From NCBI RefSeq assembly GCF_004135385.1, contig NZ_CP035493.1:1612001-1676000 (forward strand): 64,000 bases of DNA. The letters are read 5' to 3'. The stretch is from Xylanimonas protaetiae. GTDB lineage: Bacteria > Actinomycetota > Actinomycetes > Actinomycetales > Cellulomonadaceae. The translations under genes were made by a program, and so were the position numbers. The notes beneath the pieces were generated by a model. That model was not told where the DNA came from, did no database searches, and was given only the letters and a program-made list of their open reading frames with translations. Below, piece by piece: positions 34,401 to 43,005 of this stretch (positions are counted from its first letter, which is position 1; each line of letters opens with the position of its first letter).

Positions 34401-34440
34401 TCGACTATTTTCGACGTTCGTGGACTATCCTCGACGTCAT
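34401..34440 (+). promoter_or_regulatory. Tandem 20-bp repeat in a leaderless promoter
   Basis: GACTATTTTCGACGT (34403-34417) recurs as GACTATCCTCGACGT (34423-34437), exactly 20 bp (about two helical turns) later. TATCCT in the second copy lies 7 nt before the ATG at 34439 and fits a -10 box without leader. The winged-helix domain of the gene product is a natural binder. Confidence 0.6.
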
Positions 34441-35086
34441 GAGGATTCAGCGCCCGATGGCGGTCGTCACGCCGACGCTCGACGGCGACGTGCTGACGGT
34501 GCTGGCTCGCGCCTCCGCGGCCTTCACGCCGGGGCAGGTGTCCCGCCTGGTTCCCGGCGGCTCGGTCGACGGCATCCGCAAGGCCCTCAACCGGCTGGTC
34601 GACGAGGGGACCGTCATCGCGGACCGGGCGGGCAACGCCTACACGTACCGCCTCAACAACGAGCATCTCGCCGCCGAGCCGATCGTCGCGCTCGCTCGGC
34701 TGCGAGAGACGCTGATCGTCCGCTTGACCCAGACGGTGGCCGCATGGACGCCGGCGCCGACCTATGCGGCGATCTTCGGTTCGGCCGCTCGGGGAGAGAT
34801 GCGTTCCGACTCCGACATCGACCTGTTCCTGGTCCGCCCTGAGGCTTCCAGGGCTGACCAGTGGGACGAGCAGGTCGCAGACCTGGCCCTCGCTGCCCGC
34901 CGGTGGACCGGCAACGACGTCCGCCCGCTGGTGATGTCGCGATCCGAGGTCACAGCCGGTGTGGCCCCGACGGACGACGGCCTCGTCGAGCCGGTCCTGG
35001 AGGACATCGCCAGGGAGGGCATCGCGTTTGCCGGACCGTCCGCGTGGCTGAGCCGCCAGATCCGCACCGCCAGGAGGATCGCATGA
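34439..35086 (+). CDS. Winged-helix plus MNT-type nucleotidyltransferase
   Basis: A 215-residue protein with two parts. Residues about 10-75 form a winged-helix DNA-binding fold (FTPGQVSRLVPGGSVDGIRKALNRLVDEGTV). Residues about 105-200 form a minimal nucleotidyltransferase: FGSAARGEMRSDSDIDLFLV has the GS motif (114-115) and the metal Asp pair (126 and 128). MNT proteins in toxin-antitoxin pairs of MNT-HEPN type attach AMP to their partner. The promoter carries a tandem repeat that could be its operator. The partner gene overlaps its stop (ATGA). Confidence 0.8.
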   Translation: MRIQRPMAVVTPTLDGDVLTVLARASAAFTPGQVSRLVPGGSVDGIRKALNRLVDEGTVIADRAGNAYTYRLNNEHLAAEPIVALARLRETLIVRLTQTVAAWTPAPTYAAIFGSAARGEMRSDSDIDLFLVRPEASRADQWDEQVADLALAARRWTGNDVRPLVMSRSEVTAGVAPTDDGLVEPVLEDIAREGIAFAGPSAWLSRQIRTARRIA

Positions 35087-35343
35087 GCCCGCGCACGGTC
35101 TCCACCGACCAGCACGCCCGCAGGGGTCGCCTCGCCAAGGCCCGGCAGTTCGCTGAGGCTGCCGAGATCGTGCACGCCCTCGCTGGCGGTCAGGCCGACC
35201 TCCTCGATGCTTATGACCTGGACGTCCTGCTCGGCATGAAGACCCAGGCAGGGTACGGACACGAGCCGGTCACGCCTGAGCGGGCCGTGCGGTCGGGCAG
35301 GGCCATGGATGCGCTGCTGGTCGCAGCGGGGATCGTGGGATGA
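35083..35343 (+). CDS. Small partner protein of the nucleotidyltransferase
   Basis: An 86-residue, mostly helical protein that starts in the ATGA overlap with the nucleotidyltransferase gene. The opening LAKARQFAEAAEIVHALAGGQADLLDAYDLDVLLG resembles the first helices of HEPN-like proteins found beside MNT genes, but the RX4-6H catalytic motif of HEPN RNases is absent, so it is either an inactive or a different partner. AGGAGGATC precedes the ATG. It ends 32 nt before the stop of the convergent peptidase gene. Confidence 0.65.
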   Translation: MSPRTVSTDQHARRGRLAKARQFAEAAEIVHALAGGQADLLDAYDLDVLLGMKTQAGYGHEPVTPERAVRSGRAMDALLVAAGIVG

Positions 35344-35374
35344 GTGCTCCCGCCGCGTCCGCGGCCTCGGCTGA

Positions 35375-36751
35375 TCAGGCCGGGAGCGCCGGCAGGGGGC
35401 GGGCGTCCAGCCACGGGGTCAGGGCGCCCGCGGCCGCGGCGCCGCAGCGCTCCGCGACCAGCGCGCGGAAGTCCGACGTCGTCGCGGTGCCGTGGCGGAA
35501 CCGCTCGGTCCAGGCGTGCAGCAGGCCGAAGAAGCGGTCGTCGCCCACGACCGTGCGCAGCGCGTGCAGGGTCAGGGCGCCGCGCTTGTAGGTGCGGTCG
35601 TCGAACATCAGGTCGGGCCCGGGGTCGGTAAGCAGCAGGTCCTGGGGGAGCCCAGCCAGCCGCGCGTGGTGCTCGGCCGCGTGCTCGGCCGCCGACGGCC
35701 CGCCCGACCGCTCCGACCACAGCCACTCGGCGTAGCAGGCGAAGCCCTCGTGCAGCCAGATGTCGCTCCAGCGCGCGGCCGTCACCGAGTTGCCGAACCA
35801 CTGGTGGGCGAGCTCGTGCGCCACGAGCCGGTCCTCGGGCTTCGACCCGTCCAGGTGGTTGGCGCCGAACACGGCCGTGCCGTGCGCCTCGAGCGGGATC
35901 TCGAGCTCGTCGGGCGTGACGACGACGGTGTACGCGGCGAACGGGTACGGGCCGAAGAGCTCCTCGAAGACGGCGAGGAGCGCGCCGTGCCGGTCGAGGT
36001 CGTGCGCGACGGCGGCGGCCTGCGGGGCGGGGCGCGCCACCTGCACGAGCGGGGTGGCGCGGGCGCCGGACGACGTCGCCGGCGCCCCGCTGCGAGGTGC
36101 CTCGTCGCGGGGTGTCTCGTCGCGGGGTACGACGTCGAGCGGGACGACGTCGTACCGCCCGATCTGCACCGTCGCCAGATAGACGTTGAGCGGCTCGGTC
36201 CGCTGGAACACCCACGTGCGCGTCCCCGCCCGGCGCGTGACCTTGGCGACCGGCGCGTTCGCCACCACGGTGTACGGGGCGTCGGTGGTCAGCGTGAGGT
36301 CGATCGTGGACTTCGGCCCCAGCCGGTCGTTGCACGGGAACCAGGTGGGGGCGCCGTCGGGCTGCCCGGCGACCAGCACGCCCTCGCCCAGCTCCTCCCA
36401 GCCGGTCTCGCCCCACGGGCCCCGGCCCGGGCGGGGGTTGCCCGCGTACGTGATCGCGACCGTGGCCGTGGCACCTGGGGCGAGCGGTCGCGGCAGGCGC
36501 ACCCGCATCGACCGCTTGTTGGCCGCGAACTTCGCCGGCCTCCCGCCGACCTCCACGCGCGCGACCCGCAGCCCGATGAGGTCGAGCCGCAGGTCGGTGC
36601 ACGCCTCGACGGCGCGCACGCCGAGGCGCGCCGTGCCCTCCAGCCGGTTGGGCTCGACGCGGTAGCGCAGGTCCAGCGCGTAGTGCTCGACGACGTAGTC
36701 CGCCGAGCCGTGGTTCGGAAGATAGGGGTCCGGGTCACGACGGTGCGGCAT
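35375..36751 (-). CDS. M1-family zinc metallopeptidase
   Basis: A 458-residue M1 aminopeptidase-like protein. The zinc site HELAHQWFGN plus the downstream Glu in LHEGFACYAEWLW is complete, and the catalytic Tyr is likely in DRTYKRGALTLHAL. The N-terminal beta domain (about 1-200) is present. The typical GAMEN motif is replaced by a DELEIPLEAHG segment, so exopeptidase anchoring may differ. A Pro/Arg/Asp repeat (VPRDETPRDEAPR) forms a linker. It starts 11 nt after the Pls-like gene, on the same strand. Zinc aminopeptidases degrade epsilon-poly-lysine in Streptomyces, so a polymer-processing role is plausible (inference). Confidence 0.88.
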   Translation of the reverse strand: MPHRRDPDPYLPNHGSADYVVEHYALDLRYRVEPNRLEGTARLGVRAVEACTDLRLDLIGLRVARVEVGGRPAKFAANKRSMRVRLPRPLAPGATATVAITYAGNPRPGRGPWGETGWEELGEGVLVAGQPDGAPTWFPCNDRLGPKSTIDLTLTTDAPYTVVANAPVAKVTRRAGTRTWVFQRTEPLNVYLATVQIGRYDVVPLDVVPRDETPRDEAPRSGAPATSSGARATPLVQVARPAPQAAAVAHDLDRHGALLAVFEELFGPYPFAAYTVVVTPDELEIPLEAHGTAVFGANHLDGSKPEDRLVAHELAHQWFGNSVTAARWSDIWLHEGFACYAEWLWSERSGGPSAAEHAAEHHARLAGLPQDLLLTDPGPDLMFDDRTYKRGALTLHALRTVVGDDRFFGLLHAWTERFRHGTATTSDFRALVAERCGAAAAGALTPWLDARPLPALPA

Positions 36752-36762
36752 GGCCGGTGACT

Positions 36763-39700
36763 CTACCGATCCCGGGCAGTGGGCCGGGCCGCCCAGGGCG
36801 CGACCGGGTTGCCCTGCCAGCGCGACCCCTGCGGCAGCACCTCGCCGCGCATGACGAGCGACGCCGGGCCCGCGACGGTGCCCGCGCCGAGCCGGGCGGC
36901 GGGCAGCACCACGGAGTGCGGCCCCACGGTGGCACCTGCCTCGACGCGCACGCCGTCGAGCGACATGACGCGGTCGTGGAACAGGTGCGTCTGGAGCACC
37001 GTCCCGCGGCCGACGGCGGCGCCGTCGTCGAGCGTGACGAGGTCGCCCTCCGGCAGCCAGTACGTCTCGAGCCAGACGCCGCGGCCGATGTGCGCGCCCA
37101 TGGTGCGCAGCCAGGCCGTGAGGACGGGCGTGCCGAGCACGTGGTTGGTGAACCACGGCGCGGCGACCACCTCGGTGAACGTGTCGGCCAGCTCGTTGCG
37201 CCACACGAACGAGCTCCACAGCGGGTGCTCGGACGCGTCGAACCGGCCCACGAGCAGCCGCTTCGCGCCCGTCGTCACGGCGGCCGCGACGAGGGCGGCG
37301 ACGACGAGGGCCCCGCCGGCGGCCAGCGCGCCGAGCCCCCAGCCGCCCAGGTGTGCGACCTCCAGCACCGCGACGACGACGCCCGCGCCGAGCGCCCCGG
37401 AGACGACCGTGGCCGTCAGCCGCAGCACCTCGACCCCACCGCGCGCCCAGCGCAGCCGGGCGGGCGGCTCGTAGGTGAGGCCCTCGTCGTCGGACCCGCC
37501 GACGGTGCGGGGGAGCAGCACGGGCGGGCTGCCGATCCACGACGAGCCCTTCTTGGCCTTGTGCGGGGCCGCGGACAGCACCGCGACGAGCCCGTTCTTG
37601 GGCACCGAGCGGCCCGGCGCCGTGATGCCCGAGTTGCCGAGGAACGCGCGCCGGCCCACCTTGGCCGGGGCGACGCGCAGCCAGCCGCCGCCCAGCTCGT
37701 AGGGGGCCACCATGGTGTCGTCGGCGAGGAACGCGCCGTCGGAGGCCTCCATCATCGTCGGGATGCCCACCACGGTGGACGCCTCGACGTGGCGGCCCAT
37801 GCGCGCGCCGAGCAGACGCAGCCACGCGGGTGTGGCGATGCTCGAGTACAGCGGGAACAGCACGGTGCGGGCGGCGTCCATGACGCGCTCGGTGCACCAC
37901 GCCTGCCAGCCCGTCCGGCTGCGCACGGGGTGGAACCCGGCGCGCATGCCGAGCGCGAGCAGCCGCACGAGCACCACGGTGAGCACCGCGTAGGCCGCGA
38001 ACGCGGCGAGGATCGCGACGGGCAGCCACGCCGCCGCCGAGCGCAGCGCGTCCGCCGGGGTCGCCGCGTCGCCGGCGCCGCCCAGCAACACCAGTACGCC
38101 GGCCGCGAGCGCGAGCACCGGCTGGAGTCCCAGCAGCACGCCGCCGGCCTGGTAGGCGAGCACCCAGCCTCCGCCGCGCGCGGGCCGCTCGTCGGGCCAC
38201 GGGTGCTTGACCTCGCTGCGGCGGCGGGTCGCGGGCGACCCCTCCCAGTACTCGTTCGTCCCGGTGCCGCCGACGACGGCGGAGCCCGCCGCGATGTCCG
38301 TGCCGCGCCCGACGTGCGCCCCGGGCAGCAGCACGCTGCGTGCCCCGACGGTGGCGTCCGCCCCGACGACGACGCGGCCCACGTGCAGCACGTCGCCCTC
38401 GAGCCAGTGCCCGGACAGGTCGACCTCGGGCTCGACCGCGGCACGGTCGCCGACGGTGAGCAGCCCGGTGACGGGCGGCAGCGTGTGCAGGTCGACGCCG
38501 CGCCCGATGCGGGCGCCGAGCGCGCGGGCGTAGAGGCCGACGAGCGGGGCCGCGGCCACCGTGATGCCGCCGAGCGCCTCGACGAGCTGCTCGGCGAGCC
38601 ACAGCCGCCGGTGCGCCGAGCCGCCGCGCGGGTGGTCGCCCGGCCCGACGCCGCGCAGCAGCAGCCGGGCGGCGCCCGCGGCGAGCGCGAGGCGGCCAGG
38701 CGCCGCGACGAGCAGCAGCCAGGCGACCACAAGCCACGGCCACGACACCGCGGGCAGCGACGCGAGCACGCGCTCGGCGCCGGGCCCGAGCCACGCGTCC
38801 CCCGGGAGCCGCAGCAGCCCGACGACGATGGCGGCCCACGTGGCCCACCGCAGCCCCGCCACGAGCCGGAGCAGGATCAAGGCCACCACCTGGAAGGCCT
38901 GGGTCCCTCGGGGGGTCGGCGTGCCGGGCGGGGGCGCGGCGGCGTCGTCGTCCCCGGCGCCGTACGTCACCTGGAGGAACGTCGCGAGGTCCGCGACGGT
39001 CGGGTTGGCGTACAGGTCGGCGACCGTGGCGAGCGGGTAGCGCTCGCGCACGGCCGAGACCACCTGCGCCGCGGTCAGCGAGCCGCCGCCGAGGTCGAAG
39101 AAGTCGTCGTCGGCCGACGTCGGCGGGACGCCGAGCACGCGGCCCCACACCTCGGCCACCCACTCCTGGACGGGGTCGGCGAGGGCGGCGACGTCGTCGT
39201 CCGACGGGGTGGCCACGCCGGGGAGCGGCCACGGCAGCGCGTCACGGTCCACCTTGCCGCTCGTGCGCGTGGGGATCTCCCCGACGACGCCGAGCAGCGG
39301 CACGAGCGCGGCGGGCAGCACCTCGCGCAGGTGGGCGGTGAGCGCGGCGGCGTCGAACGACGGCGCGTGCGACGGGACGACGTACCCGACGATGACCTTG
39401 TTGCCGGCTGCGGTGGTGCGCACGGCCGCGGCCGCGGCCTCGACCTGCGGCGACGCGAGCAGGGCCGCGTCGAGCTCGCCGAGCTCGATGCGCCGCCCGC
39501 CCACCTTGACCTGGTCGTCGGCGCGCCCCAGGAACAGCAGGCCCGCGGGGTCGTTCACGACGAGGTCGCCGGACCGGTACGCGCGTTCCCAGCCGAGCGA
39601 CGGCAGCGGCGCGTACTTCTCGGCGTCCTTGGCGGGGTCGAGGTAGCGCCCCAGCCCGACGCCGCCGATGACGAGCTCGCCCGCCGCACCCTCGGGCACC

Positions 39701-40692
39701 GGCTCGCCCGCCTCGTCGACGACGACGAGGTCCCACCCGTCGAGCGGCAGCCCGATGCGCACGGGCCCGACGCCGTCGAGGATCGCGGCGCACGCGACGA
39801 CGGTCGCCTCCGTCGGGCCGTACGTGTTCCACACCTCGCGCCCGTCCGCGGCGAGGCGCGTCGCGAGCTCGGGCGGCACGGACTCGCCGCCGAAGATCAG
39901 CAGGCGGACCCTCGCCAGGTCCGCCGCGGGCAGCAGGCCCGCCAGGGTCGGCACCGTGGAGATCGCGGTGATGCCCTGCGCGGCCACCCACGGGCCCAGG
40001 TCCAGGCCGGTGCGCACGAGCGCGCGGTCCGCGGGCACGAGGCAGGCGCCGTGCCGCCAGGCCAGCCACATCTCCTCGCAGCTCGCGTCGAACGCGACCG
40101 ACAGCCCGGCGAGCACGCGGTCGCCCGGTCCCAGCGGGTCTGCCTGGAGGAAGAGGCGCGCCTCGGCGTCGACGAACGCGGCCGCGCTGCGGTGCGTGAC
40201 GGCCACGCCCTTGGGCACGCCGGTGGACCCGGACGTGAAGATGATCCAGGCGACGTCGTCGAGCCCGGGCGCGCCGGCGACCCGGGCCGCCGGGGGAGCC
40301 GCCGTCGGGACGTCGATCGCTCCGTCGTCGCCGACGACGGCGACCACGCCCGCCTCGCCGAACACGAGCTCGGCGCGCTCCTCCGGGTCGTCACGGTCGA
40401 CGGGCACGTAGGCGGCGCCCGCGTGCAGCACGGCGAGGATCGCGAGGTACAGGTCCGCGCGGCCCGACGTCGCCCGCACGCCGACGCGGTCGCCGCGGCG
40501 CACGCCGGCGTCGGCGAGCGCCCTCGCACGGGCCGTCACCTCGGCGACCACCTCGGCGTACGACCAGGCGCGGACGCCGTCGTCGATGGCGGGGGCGTCG
40601 GGGTGGGCGGCCGCCGTCGCGGCCAGGAGCTCGACCAGGGTGCGCGGGGTCGCCGCGCGATCACCGGCGAGCAGGGGGGACAGCGTGGGCAC
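36763..40692 (-). CDS. Pls/PosA-type membrane non-ribosomal peptide synthetase
   Basis: A 1309-residue synthetase with the plan of epsilon-poly-L-lysine synthetase. An adenylation domain (about 20-490) has IIFTSGSTGVPKG, NTYGPTEATVV, YRSGDLV and TSGKVDRDALP. A carrier domain has LGGGSL with Ser538 for phosphopantetheine. The C-terminal 700 residues hold about six membrane helices around three left-handed beta-helix-like domains (hexapeptide patterns such as VGADATVGARSVLLPGAHVG). No condensation or thioesterase domain is present. By GrsA positions, the ten code residues are D202, A203, E206, S245, I266, G268, T290, V298, V299 and K480, a set that fits Lys/Orn-type substrates. GTG at 40692. 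Confidence 0.9.
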   Translation of the reverse strand: MPTLSPLLAGDRAATPRTLVELLAATAAAHPDAPAIDDGVRAWSYAEVVAEVTARARALADAGVRRGDRVGVRATSGRADLYLAILAVLHAGAAYVPVDRDDPEERAELVFGEAGVVAVVGDDGAIDVPTAAPPAARVAGAPGLDDVAWIIFTSGSTGVPKGVAVTHRSAAAFVDAEARLFLQADPLGPGDRVLAGLSVAFDASCEEMWLAWRHGACLVPADRALVRTGLDLGPWVAAQGITAISTVPTLAGLLPAADLARVRLLIFGGESVPPELATRLAADGREVWNTYGPTEATVVACAAILDGVGPVRIGLPLDGWDLVVVDEAGEPVPEGAAGELVIGGVGLGRYLDPAKDAEKYAPLPSLGWERAYRSGDLVVNDPAGLLFLGRADDQVKVGGRRIELGELDAALLASPQVEAAAAAVRTTAAGNKVIVGYVVPSHAPSFDAAALTAHLREVLPAALVPLLGVVGEIPTRTSGKVDRDALPWPLPGVATPSDDDVAALADPVQEWVAEVWGRVLGVPPTSADDDFFDLGGGSLTAAQVVSAVRERYPLATVADLYANPTVADLATFLQVTYGAGDDDAAAPPPGTPTPRGTQAFQVVALILLRLVAGLRWATWAAIVVGLLRLPGDAWLGPGAERVLASLPAVSWPWLVVAWLLLVAAPGRLALAAGAARLLLRGVGPGDHPRGGSAHRRLWLAEQLVEALGGITVAAAPLVGLYARALGARIGRGVDLHTLPPVTGLLTVGDRAAVEPEVDLSGHWLEGDVLHVGRVVVGADATVGARSVLLPGAHVGRGTDIAAGSAVVGGTGTNEYWEGSPATRRRSEVKHPWPDERPARGGGWVLAYQAGGVLLGLQPVLALAAGVLVLLGGAGDAATPADALRSAAAWLPVAILAAFAAYAVLTVVLVRLLALGMRAGFHPVRSRTGWQAWCTERVMDAARTVLFPLYSSIATPAWLRLLGARMGRHVEASTVVGIPTMMEASDGAFLADDTMVAPYELGGGWLRVAPAKVGRRAFLGNSGITAPGRSVPKNGLVAVLSAAPHKAKKGSSWIGSPPVLLPRTVGGSDDEGLTYEPPARLRWARGGVEVLRLTATVVSGALGAGVVVAVLEVAHLGGWGLGALAAGGALVVAALVAAAVTTGAKRLLVGRFDASEHPLWSSFVWRNELADTFTEVVAAPWFTNHVLGTPVLTAWLRTMGAHIGRGVWLETYWLPEGDLVTLDDGAAVGRGTVLQTHLFHDRVMSLDGVRVEAGATVGPHSVVLPAARLGAGTVAGPASLVMRGEVLPQGSRWQGNPVAPWAARPTARDR

Positions 40693-40781
40693 GCGCGGTC
40701 GTCCTTCTCGAGCACGGAGGCGAGCGAACCGTCGCCGGGGGCCGACCAGTCTACGGTCGGCAGCCCGCGGGGCGTCGGGAC

Positions 40782-40808
40782 GTCTCACGTGAGACACCAC
40801 GTCTCACT
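40782..40808 (-). promoter_or_regulatory. Three GTCTCA half-sites upstream of the Pls-like gene
   Basis: GTCTCACGTGAGAC (40782-40795) is a perfect 14-bp palindrome. Its right half pairs again with GTCTCACT (40801-40808) across 5 bp to give a second inverted repeat (40790-40806). The site lies about 100 bp before the GTG of the synthetase in a 187-bp gap and suits a TetR-like or similar dimeric regulator. Confidence 0.6.
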
Positions 40809-40879
40809 CGGAGGCTACCCGCGGTGCCCGTCCGACGGCGGTCGTGGGTGCGGGCCGGCCGCCCGCACCCACGCCGGGA

Positions 40880-41707
40880 TCACCCGTGGAAGCGGGCCGG
40901 GTGGGGGCCGGTGCGCCCGTTGCGGTCGAGGGCGTCGATCGCGGCGACCTCGGCCGGGTCGAGCTCGAAGCCGAAGACGTCGAGGTTGCTCGCGATGCGG
41001 GCCGGCGTGACGGACTTGGGGATGACGACGGTGCCGTGCTGGAGGTGCCAGCGGATGACGACCTGGGCGGACGAGACGGCGTGCCGTGCCGCGGCCCGGG
41101 TGACAGCGGGCTCGTCGAGCACCGCGCCCTGCGCGAGCGGGCTCCAGGCCTCGGTCGCGATGCCGTGCCGGGCGTTCGCGGCGACGGTGTCACGGTTCTG
41201 GAGCGCGGGGTGGAGCTCGACCTGGTTGACCGCCGGCACGGTCCCGCCCAGGGCGACGACGCGGTCGAGGTGCTCCGGCAGGAAGTTGGACACGCCGATC
41301 GCGCGGGCGGTGCCGGCGGCGGCGAGCGCCTCGAGGCCCTGCCAGGTGTCGAGGTAGGCGTCGGTCGCCGGTGCCGGCCAGTGGACGAGGTAGAGGTCGA
41401 CACGCTCGAGGCCGAGGCGGTCGAGGCTGGCCTCCAGGGCGGGGCGGGCGCGGTCGCGGCCGAGGTCGTCGACCCAGAGCTTGGTGGTGACGAAGACCTC
41501 GTCGCGCGCGAGGCCGGTCGCGGCGAGGGCACGGCCCACGCCCTGCTCGTTGCCGTAGACGGCGGCGGTGTCGATGCTGCGGTAGCCGGCCTCGAGCGCG
41601 GTCTCGACCGCGCGCTGCGCCTGGTCGTCGGGCACCTGGAAGACGCCGAAGCCGAGCTGGGGCATGACGACGCCGTTGTTGAGGGTGATCTCGGGGATGA
41701 CGGGCAC
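40880..41707 (-). CDS. Aldo/keto reductase, 2,5-diketogluconate reductase-like
   Basis: A 275-residue AKR of family 5. The tetrad is Asp and Tyr in GYRSIDTAAVYGNEQGVGRAL, Lys in VTTKLWVDD and His in YLVHWPAP. The cofactor end reads VIPKSVTPARIASNLDVFGFEL. Family 5 enzymes reduce diverse aldehydes, ketones and 2,5-diketo-D-gluconate with NADPH. GTG at 41705-41707 has AAAGGAA upstream and precedes the conserved ITLNNGVVMPQLGFG. It is transcribed in the same direction as the MFS gene 76 nt upstream and may share its transcript. Confidence 0.9.
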   Translation of the reverse strand: MPVIPEITLNNGVVMPQLGFGVFQVPDDQAQRAVETALEAGYRSIDTAAVYGNEQGVGRALAATGLARDEVFVTTKLWVDDLGRDRARPALEASLDRLGLERVDLYLVHWPAPATDAYLDTWQGLEALAAAGTARAIGVSNFLPEHLDRVVALGGTVPAVNQVELHPALQNRDTVAANARHGIATEAWSPLAQGAVLDEPAVTRAAARHAVSSAQVVIRWHLQHGTVVIPKSVTPARIASNLDVFGFELDPAEVAAIDALDRNGRTGPHPARFHG

Positions 41708-41731
41708 GAGGTTCCTTTGCGATGGTGGAGC

Positions 41732-41770
41732 GACTGCGGTGGTCGGTGGAGGGACTGCGGTGGTCGGTGG
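41732..41770. repeat. Tandem direct repeat, 18 bp at 21-bp period
   Basis: GACTGCGGTGGTCGGTGG occurs exactly at 41732-41749 and 41753-41770, in the gap between the MFS and aldo/keto reductase genes. A slipped duplication or a tandem binding site are both possible. Confidence 0.8.
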
Positions 41771-41783
41771 TGGGACGAGAGGG

Positions 41784-42962
41784 TCAGAGGGCCGGCACCG
41801 GCGTGGCGGTGGCGAGCTCGCCACCGCGGACGCGGGCCGCGACGAGGTAGGCGACGAGCCCGGCGAGCGTGACGGCGGCACCGGCCCACAGCGGCGACGT
41901 GTACCCGAGCCCGGCGGCGAGCGTGAGGCCGCCGACCCAGGCGCCGAAGGCGTTGCCGATGTTGAACGCGGCGATGTTGGCTCCGGAGGCGAGGGTCGCC
42001 GCGTCGGAGGCGTGGTTCATGATCCGCATCTGGAGCCCGGGCACGGTGGCGAACCCGAAGCCGCCCATGAGCACGAGCGCCACCAGGGTGGCCACGTGCG
42101 AGGATGCCGTCAGGGCGAACCCGGCGAGGATGACGGTGAGGGCCGACATGAGCACGACGAGCGTGGCGACGAGGTTGCGGTCGGCGAAGCGTCCGCCGAG
42201 GAGGTTGCCGGCGAACAGGCCGACGCCGAACAGCACGAGCAGCCAGGGCACGGCCGAGGCGTCGAAGCCGCCCACCTCGGTGAGGGTGAAGGCGATGTAG
42301 GTGAAGGCGCCGAACATGCCGCCGTAGCCGAGCACGGTCACCAGCATGGAGAGCCACACCTGCCCGCTGCGGAAGATGCGGAACTCGGCCAGGACGCCGT
42401 GCCCGCCGCGCGCCACGGGGGTCGGCCGGACGAGGGCGAGGATGCCGACGAACGCGACGACGCCGATGGCGGTGATGGCCCAGAACGTCGAGCGCCAGCC
42501 GGCGGCCTGGCCGAGGAAGGTGCCGAGCGGGACGCCCGCGACGTTGGCGATCGTCAGGCCGGCGAACATCATGGAGATGGCCGCGGCCCGGCGGTTCTCG
42601 GGGACCAGGTCGGTGGCGACGACCGCGCCGATGCCGAAGAACGCGCCGTGGCACAGCGCGGCGACGACGCGGCCCGCGAGCATGAGCCCGTAACCGGGCG
42701 CGACGGCCGAGATCAGGTTCCCGGCGATGAACAGGAGCAGGAGCCCGAGCAGGGCCTTCTTCCGGTCGACCCGTCCCAGCAGCGCCGTGAGCGCGACGCC
42801 CCCGACGGCGACCGAGAGGGCGTAGCCGGAGATGAGGTAGCCGGCGACGGTCTCGGTCACGCCGAAGTCCGACGCCACCTCGGGCAGCAGCCCCATGATG
42901 ACGAACTCCGTCAGACCGATCCCGAACCCGCCGAGTGCCAGCGCGTAGAGAGCAGCGGGCAT
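41784..42962 (-). CDS. MFS transporter, DHA1 family (AraJ/Cmx-like)
   Basis: A 392-residue MFS permease with 12 predicted helices. It starts with the family pattern ALGGFGIGLTEFVIMGLLPEVA, has the loop 2-3 signature ALLGRVDRKKALLG and the antiporter motif C region GVPLGTFLGQAAGWR in helix 5. The DHA1 AraJ-like group exports sugars, arabinose-like compounds or drugs such as chloramphenicol by proton antiport. GGAGGATC precedes the ATG. It is divergent from a MarR gene with operator-like repeats between them, an arrangement typical of a drug efflux gene and its repressor. Confidence 0.9.
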   Translation of the reverse strand: MPAALYALALGGFGIGLTEFVIMGLLPEVASDFGVTETVAGYLISGYALSVAVGGVALTALLGRVDRKKALLGLLLLFIAGNLISAVAPGYGLMLAGRVVAALCHGAFFGIGAVVATDLVPENRRAAAISMMFAGLTIANVAGVPLGTFLGQAAGWRSTFWAITAIGVVAFVGILALVRPTPVARGGHGVLAEFRIFRSGQVWLSMLVTVLGYGGMFGAFTYIAFTLTEVGGFDASAVPWLLVLFGVGLFAGNLLGGRFADRNLVATLVVLMSALTVILAGFALTASSHVATLVALVLMGGFGFATVPGLQMRIMNHASDAATLASGANIAAFNIGNAFGAWVGGLTLAAGLGYTSPLWAGAAVTLAGLVAYLVAARVRGGELATATPVPAL

Positions 42963-43005
42963 GAGGGATCCTCCGAGTGATGGGTACTGGGCCGCGTGTG
43001 CACTA

